DNA from: JBOHHM01 sp050725495
GTDB lineage: Bacteria > Pseudomonadota > Gammaproteobacteria > Burkholderiales > Burkholderiaceae_C
NCBI GenBank assembly: GCA_050725495.1
Contig: JBOHHM010000258.1
Span: forward strand, 1 to 6,132
DNA length: 6,132 nt
Reading direction: 5' to 3'
The position numbers were made by a program, and so were the translations under genes. This document shows, piece after piece, positions 1 to 6,040 of the stretch (its first letter is position 1; every line of letters starts with the position of its first letter). The notes beneath the pieces were generated by a model. The model searched no databases, was not told where the DNA came from, and saw only the letters and a list, made by a program, of their open reading frames with translations.

Positions 1-254
1 ATGCCGGCTGCGCCGTGCTGGTGGTCAGCGAAGAACTCGACGAGCTGTTCGAGATCAGCGACCGGCTGCATGTGATTGCCAAGGGGCGGCTGTCGCCCTC
101 GATGGACCGGGCCCAGGCCACGGTCACCAAGATTGGAGAATGGATGTCAGGACTCTGGGAATCCCCGCTCTGCTCGGAGCCCGACGAGGCGCCGGCGGCC
201 ATGCCGGCAGGTTCGGCGCGACCCCATGGCGGTCTGGAGGTGGCCCATGCTTAA
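1..254 (+). CDS. ABC importer ATPase, C-terminal fragment (purine nucleoside / sugar-type, 5' end outside window)
   Basis: Only the last 83 or so residues are present; the first full codon is at position 3 and the stop is TAA at 252-254. The visible part reads VLVVSEELDELFEISDRL, then HVIAKGRLSP, which is the H-loop region and following strand of the second nucleotide-binding domain of a two-domain ATPase of the RbsA/YufO/NupA kind. Where a classical ABC protein has the switch histidine (V-T-H-D), this one has S-E-E, as is usual for the degenerate second site of these transporters. The domain should end near the IGEWMSGLW segment. About 30 further residues rich in Ala, Pro and Glu follow and look like an unstructured tail. 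The stop overlaps the first permease start by 8 bases, suggesting translational coupling. Its role would be to power uptake through the two permeases that follow. The family is well supported; the substrate is inferred from the neighbours. Confidence 0.9.
   Translation, partial: AGCAVLVVSEELDELFEISDRLHVIAKGRLSPSMDRAQATVTKIGEWMSGLWESPLCSEPDEAPAAMPAGSARPHGGLEVAHA
236..240 (+). promoter_or_regulatory. Ribosome binding site of the first permease
   Basis: GGAGG lies 6 bases before the ATG at 247, inside the end of the ATPase gene. It fixes the start at 247, although the frame stays open upstream to at least position 76. The residues upstream of 247 in that frame are Arg/Pro-rich and do not look like permease sequence. 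Confidence 0.8.
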
Positions 255-1374
255 GCTCGAACCCCGTCCCCAGGCCTCCAAATTCTGGAGCTACAGCTCG
301 CCCCTGCTGGCCCTGCTGATCACCGTCGTCATCGGCGTGATCCTGTTTGCCGCCTTGGGCAAGGACCCGGTCAAGGGCCTGCAGGTGTTCTTCTGGGAAC
401 CGATCAAGACGCCTTACGCCGTGGGCGAACTGATGGTCAAGGCCACGCCGCTGCTCATCATCGCGCTGGGCCTGGCCGTGTGCTTTCGCTCCAATGTCTG
501 GAACATCGGCGCCGAAGGGCAGTTTGTCGTTGGCGCGGTCGTGGCCGGTGGCGTGGCGCTGATGGCCGACAAGAGCACGGGCGGCTGGATCGTCATCGCG
601 ATCCTGCTCGCCGGTGTTCTGGGCGGCATGGCCTGGGCCGGCCTCACGGCCTTGCTGCGCGACCGCTTCAACGCCAATGAAATCCTGGTCAGCCTGATGC
701 TGGTCTATGTGGCCGACCTGGTGCTGAGCTTCCTGGTCTACGGCCCGTGGAAGGATCCGGCGGGCTACAACTTCCCGCAGACCAAGACCTTCGAGGCCGT
801 CACGCAGATTCCCCGGCTCATGCAGGGTTCGCGCGTGAGCATAGGCCTGCTGGTTGCGCTGCTGGGAGTGGCCGCGCTGTGGATCTTCCTGTTCCGCACC
901 CGCGCCGGTTTTGCCCAGCAGGTCGGTGGCCTGGCCCCGGCGGCGGCGCGCTATGCGGGCTTTTCCTCGCGCAAGGCCCTGTGGATTGCCCTGCTGACCT
1001 CCGGCGGCGCCGCCGGGCTGGCGGGGGCGCTGGAAGTGGCCGGGCCGATCGGCCAGCTCACGCCCTATGTGCCGGCGGGCTACGGCTTTGCCGCCATCAT
1101 CGTGGCCTTCGTCGGGCGGCTCCATCCCGTGGGCATGGTGTTCTCGGCCATCCTCATGAGCATGTTCTACATCGGTGGCGAACTCGCACAGTCGCGCCTG
1201 GGCCTGCCCAAGTCGCTGACCGGCGTGTTCCAGGGCCTGCTGCTGTTCACGCTGCTGGCCTGCGACACCTTGATCGCCTACCGCATCAAAATCAAATTCG
1301 CTTCATCGGGGACCCACCGCCCGCGGCCCAGCGGCCCGGCGCTGGCCACCCCTGTGCAGGAAGGAGTCAAATAA
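247..1374 (+). CDS. ABC transporter permease, BPD_transp_2 family (YufP/NupB-like, purine nucleoside importer)
   Basis: This 375-residue inner-membrane protein would form half of the translocation channel of a nucleoside/purine importer. Hydrophobic segments occur at roughly residues 19-38, 64-80, 92-107, 114-137, 144-166, 197-216, 245-263, 278-310 and 326-345. The family motif FRSNVWNIGAEGQ sits at residues 80-92, and the cytoplasmic coupling loop follows RTRAGF at about 217-240. In that loop the sequence is QQVGGLAPAAARYAG, where I would expect something closer to RAVGLNPxAARYAG, so the loop is slightly unusual. The last 25 residues are a polar, Pro-rich tail. The start at 247 is chosen for its GGAGG site and because the protein then begins with a short polar stretch before the first membrane segment. 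The ATG overlaps the ATPase stop by 8 bases, and the TAA shares one base with the next ATG. Family assignment is firm; the exact substrate is inferred from the BMP-type binding protein and the deaminase downstream. Confidence 0.93.
   Translation: MLKLEPRPQASKFWSYSSPLLALLITVVIGVILFAALGKDPVKGLQVFFWEPIKTPYAVGELMVKATPLLIIALGLAVCFRSNVWNIGAEGQFVVGAVVAGGVALMADKSTGGWIVIAILLAGVLGGMAWAGLTALLRDRFNANEILVSLMLVYVADLVLSFLVYGPWKDPAGYNFPQTKTFEAVTQIPRLMQGSRVSIGLLVALLGVAALWIFLFRTRAGFAQQVGGLAPAAARYAGFSSRKALWIALLTSGGAAGLAGALEVAGPIGQLTPYVPAGYGFAAIIVAFVGRLHPVGMVFSAILMSMFYIGGELAQSRLGLPKSLTGVFQGLLLFTLLACDTLIAYRIKIKFASSGTHRPRPSGPALATPVQEGVK
1361..1366 (+). promoter_or_regulatory. Ribosome binding site of the second permease
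   Basis: AAGGAG ends 7 bases before the ATG at 1374 and lies within the last codons of the first permease. It decides the start, because the reading frame is open far upstream, to about position 747. Confidence 0.8.
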
Positions 1375-2294
1375 TGGAATCCTACGCATTGCTGCTGGCC
1401 GCCACGCTCAACGCGGGCACCGTGCTGGCCATCGCGGCCCTGGGGCTGCTGATCAACGAAAAATCCGGCATCGTCAACCTCGGGGCCGAGGGAATGATGT
1501 TGTGCGCGGCCATCGCCGGCTTCGCCACCGTGGTCCACACCGGCAACGACTGGCTGGGCTTTGCCGCCGGCATGGGCGCGGGCGCTGTGCTGGCCGCCAT
1601 CTTCGGTGTGCTGGTGATCTGGCTCAATACCAACCAGTACGCGACCGGGCTGGCGCTCAGCCTGTTCGGCACGGGCTTCTCGGCCTTTGCCGGCATCAAG
1701 TACGTGCAGGAAAAACTGCCCGAGCGGCCGCATTTTTCCATCCCCGTGCTGGGCGATATTCCGCTGGTCGGCCCGGCCCTGTTCCGCCAGCATCCCATGG
1801 TCTACCTGGCCATTGCGCTGGTGTTCGGCCTGATCTGGTTCCTCTACCGTTCGCGCGCCGGCCTGGTGCTGCGCTCGGTCGGTGAATCGCCCGAGTCGGC
1901 CCATGCGCTGGGCTACCCGGTGCGGCGCATCCGCCTGCTCGCCGTGGTGGTGGGCGGCGCACTGTGCGGCCTGGCCGGCGCCTACATCGCCGTGATCTAC
2001 ACGCCGCTGTGGGTCGAGGGCATGGTGGCGGGCAAGGGCTGGATCGCGCTGGCGCTGACCACCTTCGCCACCTGGCGGCCGGCCCGGGTGCTGCTGGGGG
2101 CCTACCTGTTCGGCGGTGTGACCATGCTGCAGTTTCACCTGCAGGGCGTGGGCGTGGAAGTGCCCAGCCAGGTCCTGAGCATGCTGCCCTATGTCGCTAC
2201 CATCGTCGTGCTGGCCCTGATCTCGCGCAATCCTGCCTGGATTCGCGTCAACATGCCGGCTTCTCTCGGTAAACCGTTTTATCCCGGCTCATAA
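1374..2294 (+). CDS. ABC transporter permease, BPD_transp_2 family (YufQ/NupC-like, purine nucleoside importer)
   Basis: This 306-residue inner-membrane protein is the second channel subunit. It is shorter than the first permease, as is normal for this pair. It begins directly with a hydrophobic segment (about residues 5-27), followed by the motif GIVNLGAEGMML (32-43), the counterpart of NIGAEGQ in the partner. Further membrane segments lie at about 42-57, 61-83, 87-105, 143-158, 186-208, 222-232, 236-258 and 267-284. The cytoplasmic coupling loop RAGLVLRSVGESPESAHALG (161-180) is close to the family form and should contact the ATPase. The C-terminal motif LPYVATIVVLAL (271-282) is typical of this subunit. 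The start ATG shares one base with the stop of the first permease, so the two are very likely translated together in equal amounts. Nothing appears truncated or shifted. Confidence 0.94.
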   Translation: MESYALLLAATLNAGTVLAIAALGLLINEKSGIVNLGAEGMMLCAAIAGFATVVHTGNDWLGFAAGMGAGAVLAAIFGVLVIWLNTNQYATGLALSLFGTGFSAFAGIKYVQEKLPERPHFSIPVLGDIPLVGPALFRQHPMVYLAIALVFGLIWFLYRSRAGLVLRSVGESPESAHALGYPVRRIRLLAVVVGGALCGLAGAYIAVIYTPLWVEGMVAGKGWIALALTTFATWRPARVLLGAYLFGGVTMLQFHLQGVGVEVPSQVLSMLPYVATIVVLALISRNPAWIRVNMPASLGKPFYPGS

Positions 2295-2337
2295 TCGAGT
2301 TTTCACCCCTGTCGCAACCCCTGTAGAAGGAAATGAC

Positions 2338-3489
2338 ATGACTGATCTGAAGAAACGCTCCACGCTCAAAGTGGCCGCCCTGTCGGTGGTCGCTGCAGCG
2401 GCCCTCGTGGCTTGCGGCAAGAAGGAGGAGCCCAAGCCCGTCGAAGCGCCTAAGGCCGCAGCGCCGGCCAAGCCCGAGCCCCTGAAGATCGCTTTCGCCT
2501 ATGTCGGCCCGGTCGGCGACGGCGGCTGGACGTTTGCGCACGACAACGGCCGCAAGGCGGTGGAAAAGGAATTCGGCGACAAGGTCGTCACCAGCTATGT
2601 CGAGAAAGTGCCTGAATCGGCCGACGCCGAGCGCGTGATCCGCGACATGGCGGCCCAAGGCAACAAGCTGATCTTCGGCACCACCTTCGGCTACATGGAG
2701 CCCATGCTCAAGGTCGCGGCCGACACCAAGGACGTGAAGTTCGAGCATGCGACCGGCTACAAGACGGCCGAGAACATGCGCACCTACGACAGCCGCACTT
2801 ATGAAGGCGCTTACTTGGCGGGCGTGATCGCCGGCAAGATGAGCAAGAGCGGCACGGTGGGCGTGGTCGGCTCGATCCCGATTCCGGAAGTCATCCGCAA
2901 CATCAACAGCTTCTCGCTGGGCGCCCAGTCGGTCAACCCCAAGATCAAGACCAAGGTGGTCTGGGTCAACGAGTGGTTCAACCCCCCGAAGGAAACCGAA
3001 GCCGCGACCTCGCTGATCAACGGCGGCGCCGATGTGCTGATGCAAAACACCGACTCCTCCGCCGTGCTGCAGACCGCCGAGAAAATGGGCAAGCGCGCCT
3101 TTGGCTGGGATTCCGACATGACGGCCTACGGCCCCAAGGCTCACCTGGGTTCGGCTGCCATCAACTGGGGTCCCTACTACATCAAGGCCACGCGTGACGC
3201 GCTGGAAGGCAAGTGGGCGACCGGCAAGCAATGGTGGGGCGTGAAGGAAGGCGCGATCGACATGGTCTCGATCGCGGCTGACGTGCCCGAAGAAACCAAG
3301 ACCAAGATTGCCGAGATCAAGAAGGGCCTGACCGACGGTTCCTTCGCGATCTGGAAGGGCCCGATCATGGACAACACCGGCAAGGAAGTTCTGGCCAAGG
3401 ACAAGGTCGCCGATGACACGTTCCTCGGCGGCATCAACTTCTACGTCAAGGGCGTGGAAGGCAAGGTGCCGGGCGGCGAGAAGAAGTAG
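2338..3489 (+). CDS. BMP/PnrA-family substrate-binding lipoprotein of the purine nucleoside ABC importer
   Basis: This 383-residue periplasmic protein would capture the ligand for the importer encoded just upstream. It starts with a lipoprotein signal: positive residues K5, K6 and R7, a hydrophobic stretch at 11-22 and the lipobox L23-V24-A25-C26. A Lys/Glu/Pro/Ala linker follows (27-47), then the BMP fold from about residue 48. Family signatures include GPVGDGGWTFAHDNGRKA (57-74), DAERVIRDMAAQG (96-108), FGYMEP (117-122), TGYKTAEN (139-146), YEGAYLAGVIAG (155-166), GWDSDMTAYGPKAHL (256-270) and NWGPYY (276-281). Relatives such as Treponema PnrA bind purine nucleosides. D61, W64, F66, N237, D239, D258 and K267 lie in regions that usually line the pocket; that mapping is from memory of the family, not an alignment. 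The RBS GAAGG (2326-2330) is 7 bases before the ATG. The gap of 43 bases after the permease shows no strong terminator, so the gene should be in the same operon. The end is KVPGGEKK, then TAG. Confidence 0.94.
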   Translation: MTDLKKRSTLKVAALSVVAAAALVACGKKEEPKPVEAPKAAAPAKPEPLKIAFAYVGPVGDGGWTFAHDNGRKAVEKEFGDKVVTSYVEKVPESADAERVIRDMAAQGNKLIFGTTFGYMEPMLKVAADTKDVKFEHATGYKTAENMRTYDSRTYEGAYLAGVIAGKMSKSGTVGVVGSIPIPEVIRNINSFSLGAQSVNPKIKTKVVWVNEWFNPPKETEAATSLINGGADVLMQNTDSSAVLQTAEKMGKRAFGWDSDMTAYGPKAHLGSAAINWGPYYIKATRDALEGKWATGKQWWGVKEGAIDMVSIAADVPEETKTKIAEIKKGLTDGSFAIWKGPIMDNTGKEVLAKDKVADDTFLGGINFYVKGVEGKVPGGEKK

Positions 3490-3502
3490 GGGCGGCTACT
3501 GC

Positions 3503-3597
3503 GCGGGCGCCATGCGTCGTTGGGCGGTGCTCGGAATCCTCACGTACCTGGAGTACGTTCCGGTTCCTGCGCTCCGTCCGCCTAGCCTGGCACCCGC
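3503..3597. repeat. Long imperfect inverted repeat in the 3' untranslated region of the binding-protein gene
   Basis: The outer arms GCGGGCGCCATGC (3503-3515) and GCCTGGCACCCGC (3585-3597) pair at 11 of 13 positions. At the centre, ACGTAC (3542-3547) and GTACGT (3553-3558) form a perfect 6-bp stem around a 5-base loop. Between them the halves pair only partly, for example GGCGG with CCGCC. The element starts 13 bases after the stop codon and ends before the terminator, so it would be transcribed with the binding-protein mRNA. It resembles intergenic repeats I recall from Comamonadaceae genomes, but I cannot confirm copy number here. A frame crosses it, but the encoded residues look unlike a real protein. 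Confidence 0.6.
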
Positions 3598-3623
3598 TCG
3601 CTACGCCGCGTCGGCGTTCCACC

Positions 3624-3647
3624 AAGGCCGTCTTCGGACGGCCTTTT
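3624..3647 (+). terminator. Rho-independent terminator of the importer operon
   Basis: AAGGCCGTC (3624-3632) and GACGGCCTT (3637-3645) form a perfect 9-bp stem closed by the very stable TTCG tetraloop, with TTTT at 3644-3647. The T run is only on the plus-strand side, so it should act in one direction. It lies 135 bases after the binding-protein stop and ends the ABC importer transcript. Confidence 0.88.
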
Positions 3648-3657
3648 CGTTAACAGG

Positions 3658-3685
3658 CTGGATCCCCGTCTGCGCGGGGATGACG
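3658..3685 (+). repeat. REP/dRS3-like palindromic unit, copy 1
   Basis: This 28-nt unit contains a 7-bp stem, ATCCCCG (3662-3668) with CGGGGAT (3675-3681), around a 6-base loop. It matches the reverse complement of copy 2 (3717-3744) at 24 of 28 positions. The core resembles the widespread proteobacterial palindromes of the dRS3 type (ATTCCC...GGGAAT), known best from Neisseria. Confidence 0.7.
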
Positions 3686-3716
3686 CATCCACCCATGCGG
3701 CGGGGTCCGCTTTCCC

Positions 3717-3744
3717 CGTCATTCCCGCGAAGGCGGGAATCCAG
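3717..3744 (-). repeat. REP/dRS3-like palindromic unit, copy 2 (inverted)
   Basis: ATTCCCGC (3721-3728) and GCGGGAAT (3733-3740) form a perfect 8-bp stem with loop GAAG. The unit faces copy 1 in opposite orientation with 31 bases between them, the arrangement of a BIME/REPIN doublet. A smaller possible hairpin, GCGG (3697-3700) with CCGC (3707-3710), lies in the spacer. The unit ends 10 bases before the GGGAG ribosome binding site of the deaminase, so it falls in that gene's leader if transcription starts upstream. Confidence 0.72.
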
Positions 3745-3753
3745 AAATTTCCC

Positions 3754-3758
3754 GGGAG
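3754..3758 (+). promoter_or_regulatory. Ribosome binding site of the deaminase
   Basis: GGGAG lies 5 bases before the ATG at 3764. It decides the start: the frame is open upstream to 3413, but that stretch runs through the terminator and both repeats and is not protein-like. Confidence 0.75.
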
Positions 3759-3763
3759 CCATC

Positions 3764-4804
3764 ATGAATCAAGTCAGACCTGTCGCCGCCGAGCGCCTGC
3801 CCGAGCTGCTGCGCCTCATGCCCAAGGCCGAGCTGCACATCCACATCGAAGGCTCGCTGGAGCCCGAACTGATTTTCGCGCTGGCGCAGCGCAACGGCGT
3901 GTCCATTCCCTATGTCAGCGTCGACGCGCTGCGCCGCGCCTATGCGTTCACCAACCTGCAGAGTTTTCTGGACATCTACTACGCCGGCGCCAGCGTGCTG
4001 ATCCGCGAGCAGGACTTCTACGACATGGCCTGGTCCTATCTGCAAAAAGCGGCGGCCGACCACGTAGTCCATGCCGAGATCTTCTTCGATCCGCAAACCC
4101 ATAGCGCGCGCGGCGTCGGCATGGACACGGTTGTCAACGGCCTGCACCGCGCCTGCGTCGATGCGCAGGCGCGGCTCGGTGTCAGCGCCTCGCTGATCCT
4201 GTGCTTTCTGCGCCACCTGAGCGAACAGGATGCGTTCGAGACGCTGGAGCAGGCCCTGCCTTACCGCGACTTGGTTCTCGGCGTGGGGCTGGACTCCAGT
4301 GAACTCGGCCACCCGCCCGAGAAGTTCGCGCGCGTGTTCGCGCGCTGCCGCGAGCTGGGTTTTCACCTTGTGGCCCATGCGGGCGAGGAGGGGCCGCCGG
4401 CCTATGTCTGGAGCGCGCTCGATGTGCTCAAGGTCGAGCGCATCGACCATGGCGTGCAGTCGGTGAAGGACGCCGCGCTGATGGAGCGCCTGGCCCGGGA
4501 CCGCATTGCGCTCACGGTCTGTCCTTTGTCCAATCTCAAGCTCTGCGTGTTCCCGAGCCTGGCCGAGCACAACCTGGGCCGCTTGCTCGACGCCGGCCTG
4601 GTGGCCACCGTCAACTCCGACGACCCGGCCTACTTCGGCGGCTACCTCAACGAGAACTTCACCCAGACCTTTGCCGCCACGGGCCTGACGGTGCAGCAGG
4701 CGTACCAGTTGGCCCGCAACAGTTTTGAGGCCAGCTTCATCGACGCGAGCGCGAAGCGGCCTTACTTTGATCGGCTGGCCGAGACATTCGAGACTTTTCG
4801 CTGA
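3764..4804 (+). CDS. Adenosine/adenine deaminase family enzyme, probably adenine deaminase (adenine aminohydrolase)
   Basis: This 346-residue cytoplasmic enzyme of the metal-dependent amidohydrolase superfamily would release ammonia from adenine to give hypoxanthine. Catalytic features are complete: the zinc motif H25-I-H27 in KAELHIHIEGSLEPE, zinc ligand H205 and catalytic E208 in VAHAGEEG, catalytic H229 in ERIDHG, and D286/D287 in TVNSDDPAYFGG. Automatic pipelines usually call this family adenosine deaminase. However, the substrate loop GLDSSELGHPPEKF (175-188) has the LDSSE form of bacterial and yeast adenine deaminases (PA0148 and Aah1 type). True adenosine deaminases such as E. coli Add carry a DLAGDE-type motif there. 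NLQSFLDIYYAGA (64-76) and AEIFFDPQTHS (104-114) also fit the adenine type. The start at 3764 is set by GGGAG and gives a normal family length. The setting after a purine importer and before a second binding protein supports purine salvage. No clear promoter was seen upstream. Confidence 0.93.
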   Translation: MNQVRPVAAERLPELLRLMPKAELHIHIEGSLEPELIFALAQRNGVSIPYVSVDALRRAYAFTNLQSFLDIYYAGASVLIREQDFYDMAWSYLQKAAADHVVHAEIFFDPQTHSARGVGMDTVVNGLHRACVDAQARLGVSASLILCFLRHLSEQDAFETLEQALPYRDLVLGVGLDSSELGHPPEKFARVFARCRELGFHLVAHAGEEGPPAYVWSALDVLKVERIDHGVQSVKDAALMERLARDRIALTVCPLSNLKLCVFPSLAEHNLGRLLDAGLVATVNSDDPAYFGGYLNENFTQTFAATGLTVQQAYQLARNSFEASFIDASAKRPYFDRLAETFETFR

Positions 4805-4830
4805 GCGCCCTGGCGCGCGAAAGCTAAAAT
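4801..4830 (+). promoter_or_regulatory. Possible sigma70-type promoter for the second binding protein
   Basis: TAAAAT (4825-4830) resembles a -10 box. CTGAGC (4801-4806) matches TTGACA at four of six positions with an 18-base spacer. It overlaps the deaminase stop codon and would give a leader of roughly 65 bases before the ATG at 4902. The AT-rich patch stands out in a GC-rich setting, but this is prediction by eye only. Confidence 0.33.
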
Positions 4831-4901
4831 TCAGGCTGCACAAGGTCGCGCTCCGGCGGTCTCGTGCTTTGTTTCATCCCGGGGCCATGTAGAGGACCAC
4901 C

Positions 4902-5990
4902 ATGTATAAAAACCTCGCAGCCGTGCTCGCGGCCGCTTGCTGTTTGTCTCCCGCCTTTTCCCAAACCCAGGACGCCGGCAAAGATCCGCTGAAGGTCGGC
5001 TTTGTCTATGTCACACCCCTCACCGAAGCCGGCTGGGTCCATCAGCACGACGAAGGCCGCAAGGCTGTCGATGCCGCCCTGGGCGCCAAGGTCAAAACCA
5101 CCTATGTCGAAAACGTCAGCGAAGGGCCGGACGCCGAGCGCGTGATCCGCGACCTGGCCCGGCAGGGCCACAAGCTGATCTTCACGCCCAGCTTTGGCTA
5201 CATGGAGCCCACGCTCAAGGTGGCCAGGGAGTTCCCCGAGGTCAAGTTCGAGTCCATCACGGGCTACAAGACCGCGCCCAATGTTGCCGTGGCCAATGCG
5301 CGCTACTACGAAGGCCGTTATCTGGCCGGCATCGCAGCCGGGCGCATGACCAGGACGAATCTTGCGGGCTATGTGGCGGGATTTCCGATTCCCGAAGTGC
5401 TGCAGGGCATCAACGCCTTCGCCCTGGGGCTGCGCTCGGTCAATCCCCAGGCTCAGGTCAAGGTGGTCTGGCTCAACGCCTGGTTCGATCCGCCGCGCGA
5501 GCGCGATGCGGCCATGACCCTGTTCAACCAGAACGTGGACGTGATCGCTTTTCACACCGGCTCCACAGCCGTGATGACTGCCGCGCAGGAACGCGGCAAG
5601 CTGGCCGTGGCCTACCACTCCGACATGCGCAAGGCCGGACCCGACGCGCAAATCGTGGCCGTGACGCACCAGTGGGGCGGCTACTACACGCAGCGCGCTC
5701 AGGCCGTGCTCGATGGCAGCTGGAAGAGTGGGGGCCTGTGGGGCGGCGTGAAGGAGGGCATGATCCGCGTCGGCGATTTCGGCCCCAGAGTGCCCAAGCC
5801 CGTGCGGGACGAGGTGCTGGCCCGCCAGAACGACATGGGCGCGGGCAGGCTGCACCCGTTCAAGGCCGTTGCGGCGATCCGCGACAACGAGGGCAGGGAA
5901 GTCATCGCCCGGGGCCAGACCCTGAGTGACGAGCAGATCCTCAACATGAACTGGCTGGTCGAGGGCGTGCAGGGCAAGGTTTCTCGCTGA
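4902..5990 (+). CDS. Second BMP/PnrA-family periplasmic substrate-binding protein (secreted, divergent ligand residues)
   Basis: This 362-residue protein is a paralogue of the lipoprotein at 2338-3489. An ungapped hand comparison over the core finds about 125 identities in 246 positions. It starts with a Sec signal peptide: K3, a hydrophobic stretch at 5-15 and probable cleavage after A18-F19-S20. C13 and C14 lie in the hydrophobic stretch but do not make a good lipobox. Shared signatures include HDEGRKAV (49-56), DAERVIRDLARQG (77-89), FGYMEP (98-103), TGYKTAPN (120-127) and FPIPEV (161-166). Several probable pocket positions differ from the first copy: E42 for D61, H47 for F66, H218 for N237, G220 for D239, H239 for D258, D248 for K267 and Q257 for N276. 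The ligand may therefore differ. The RBS AGAGGA (4891-4896) is 5 bases before the ATG. The gene follows the deaminase by 97 bases, and no ATPase or permease accompanies it, so it probably uses the upstream importer; that is inference. Confidence 0.92.
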   Translation: MYKNLAAVLAAACCLSPAFSQTQDAGKDPLKVGFVYVTPLTEAGWVHQHDEGRKAVDAALGAKVKTTYVENVSEGPDAERVIRDLARQGHKLIFTPSFGYMEPTLKVAREFPEVKFESITGYKTAPNVAVANARYYEGRYLAGIAAGRMTRTNLAGYVAGFPIPEVLQGINAFALGLRSVNPQAQVKVVWLNAWFDPPRERDAAMTLFNQNVDVIAFHTGSTAVMTAAQERGKLAVAYHSDMRKAGPDAQIVAVTHQWGGYYTQRAQAVLDGSWKSGGLWGGVKEGMIRVGDFGPRVPKPVRDEVLARQNDMGAGRLHPFKAVAAIRDNEGREVIARGQTLSDEQILNMNWLVEGVQGKVSR

Positions 5991-6008
5991 GGCGCCCCAA
6001 GCGCGCCT
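5990..6008 (+). terminator. Weak candidate terminator hairpin after the second binding protein
   Basis: AGGCGC (5990-5995) and GCGCCT (6003-6008) can form a 6-bp stem with a 7-base loop right at the stop codon. Only a poor T run follows (TGTTA), so it may not stop transcription by itself. Confidence 0.2.
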
Positions 6009-6040
6009 GTTACGTGCCACGCTGTTTCGGAGGGCTCCAC

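Noticed and set aside
124..1125. Long minus-strand open frame opposite the first permease
   Set aside because: It mirrors a well-recognised permease, is rich in His, Gln, Arg and Gly, and has no family motif. It is an antisense shadow of high-GC coding DNA.
2267..2295. CATAAT (2290-2295) as an internal promoter before the first binding protein, plus the small CGGT-AA-ACCG palindrome just upstream
   Set aside because: No acceptable -35 box lies at the right distance, and a 2-base loop cannot form a hairpin. Co-transcription with the permeases explains the gene adequately.
3658..3744. CRISPR array
   Set aside because: There are only two units, in opposite orientation and each internally palindromic, so they fit a REP doublet and not direct repeats with spacers.
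3413..3763. N-terminal extension of the deaminase frame
   Set aside because: It would run through the end of the binding-protein gene, the terminator and the repeats. The ATG at 3764 has an RBS and gives the normal family start.
4805..4816. GCGCC/GGCGC hairpin as a terminator after the deaminase
   Set aside because: The loop is only 2 to 4 bases and no T run follows, so it is not a credible terminator.
4887..4892. ATG-TAG start-stop pair overlapping the RBS of the second binding protein
   Set aside because: It could act as a minimal upstream frame, but a chance match of six bases is as likely and no dedicated RBS supports it.
4805..4901. Purine riboswitch or other structured RNA in the leader of the second binding protein
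   Set aside because: I see no conserved purine-aptamer loops or paired arms in these 97 bases.
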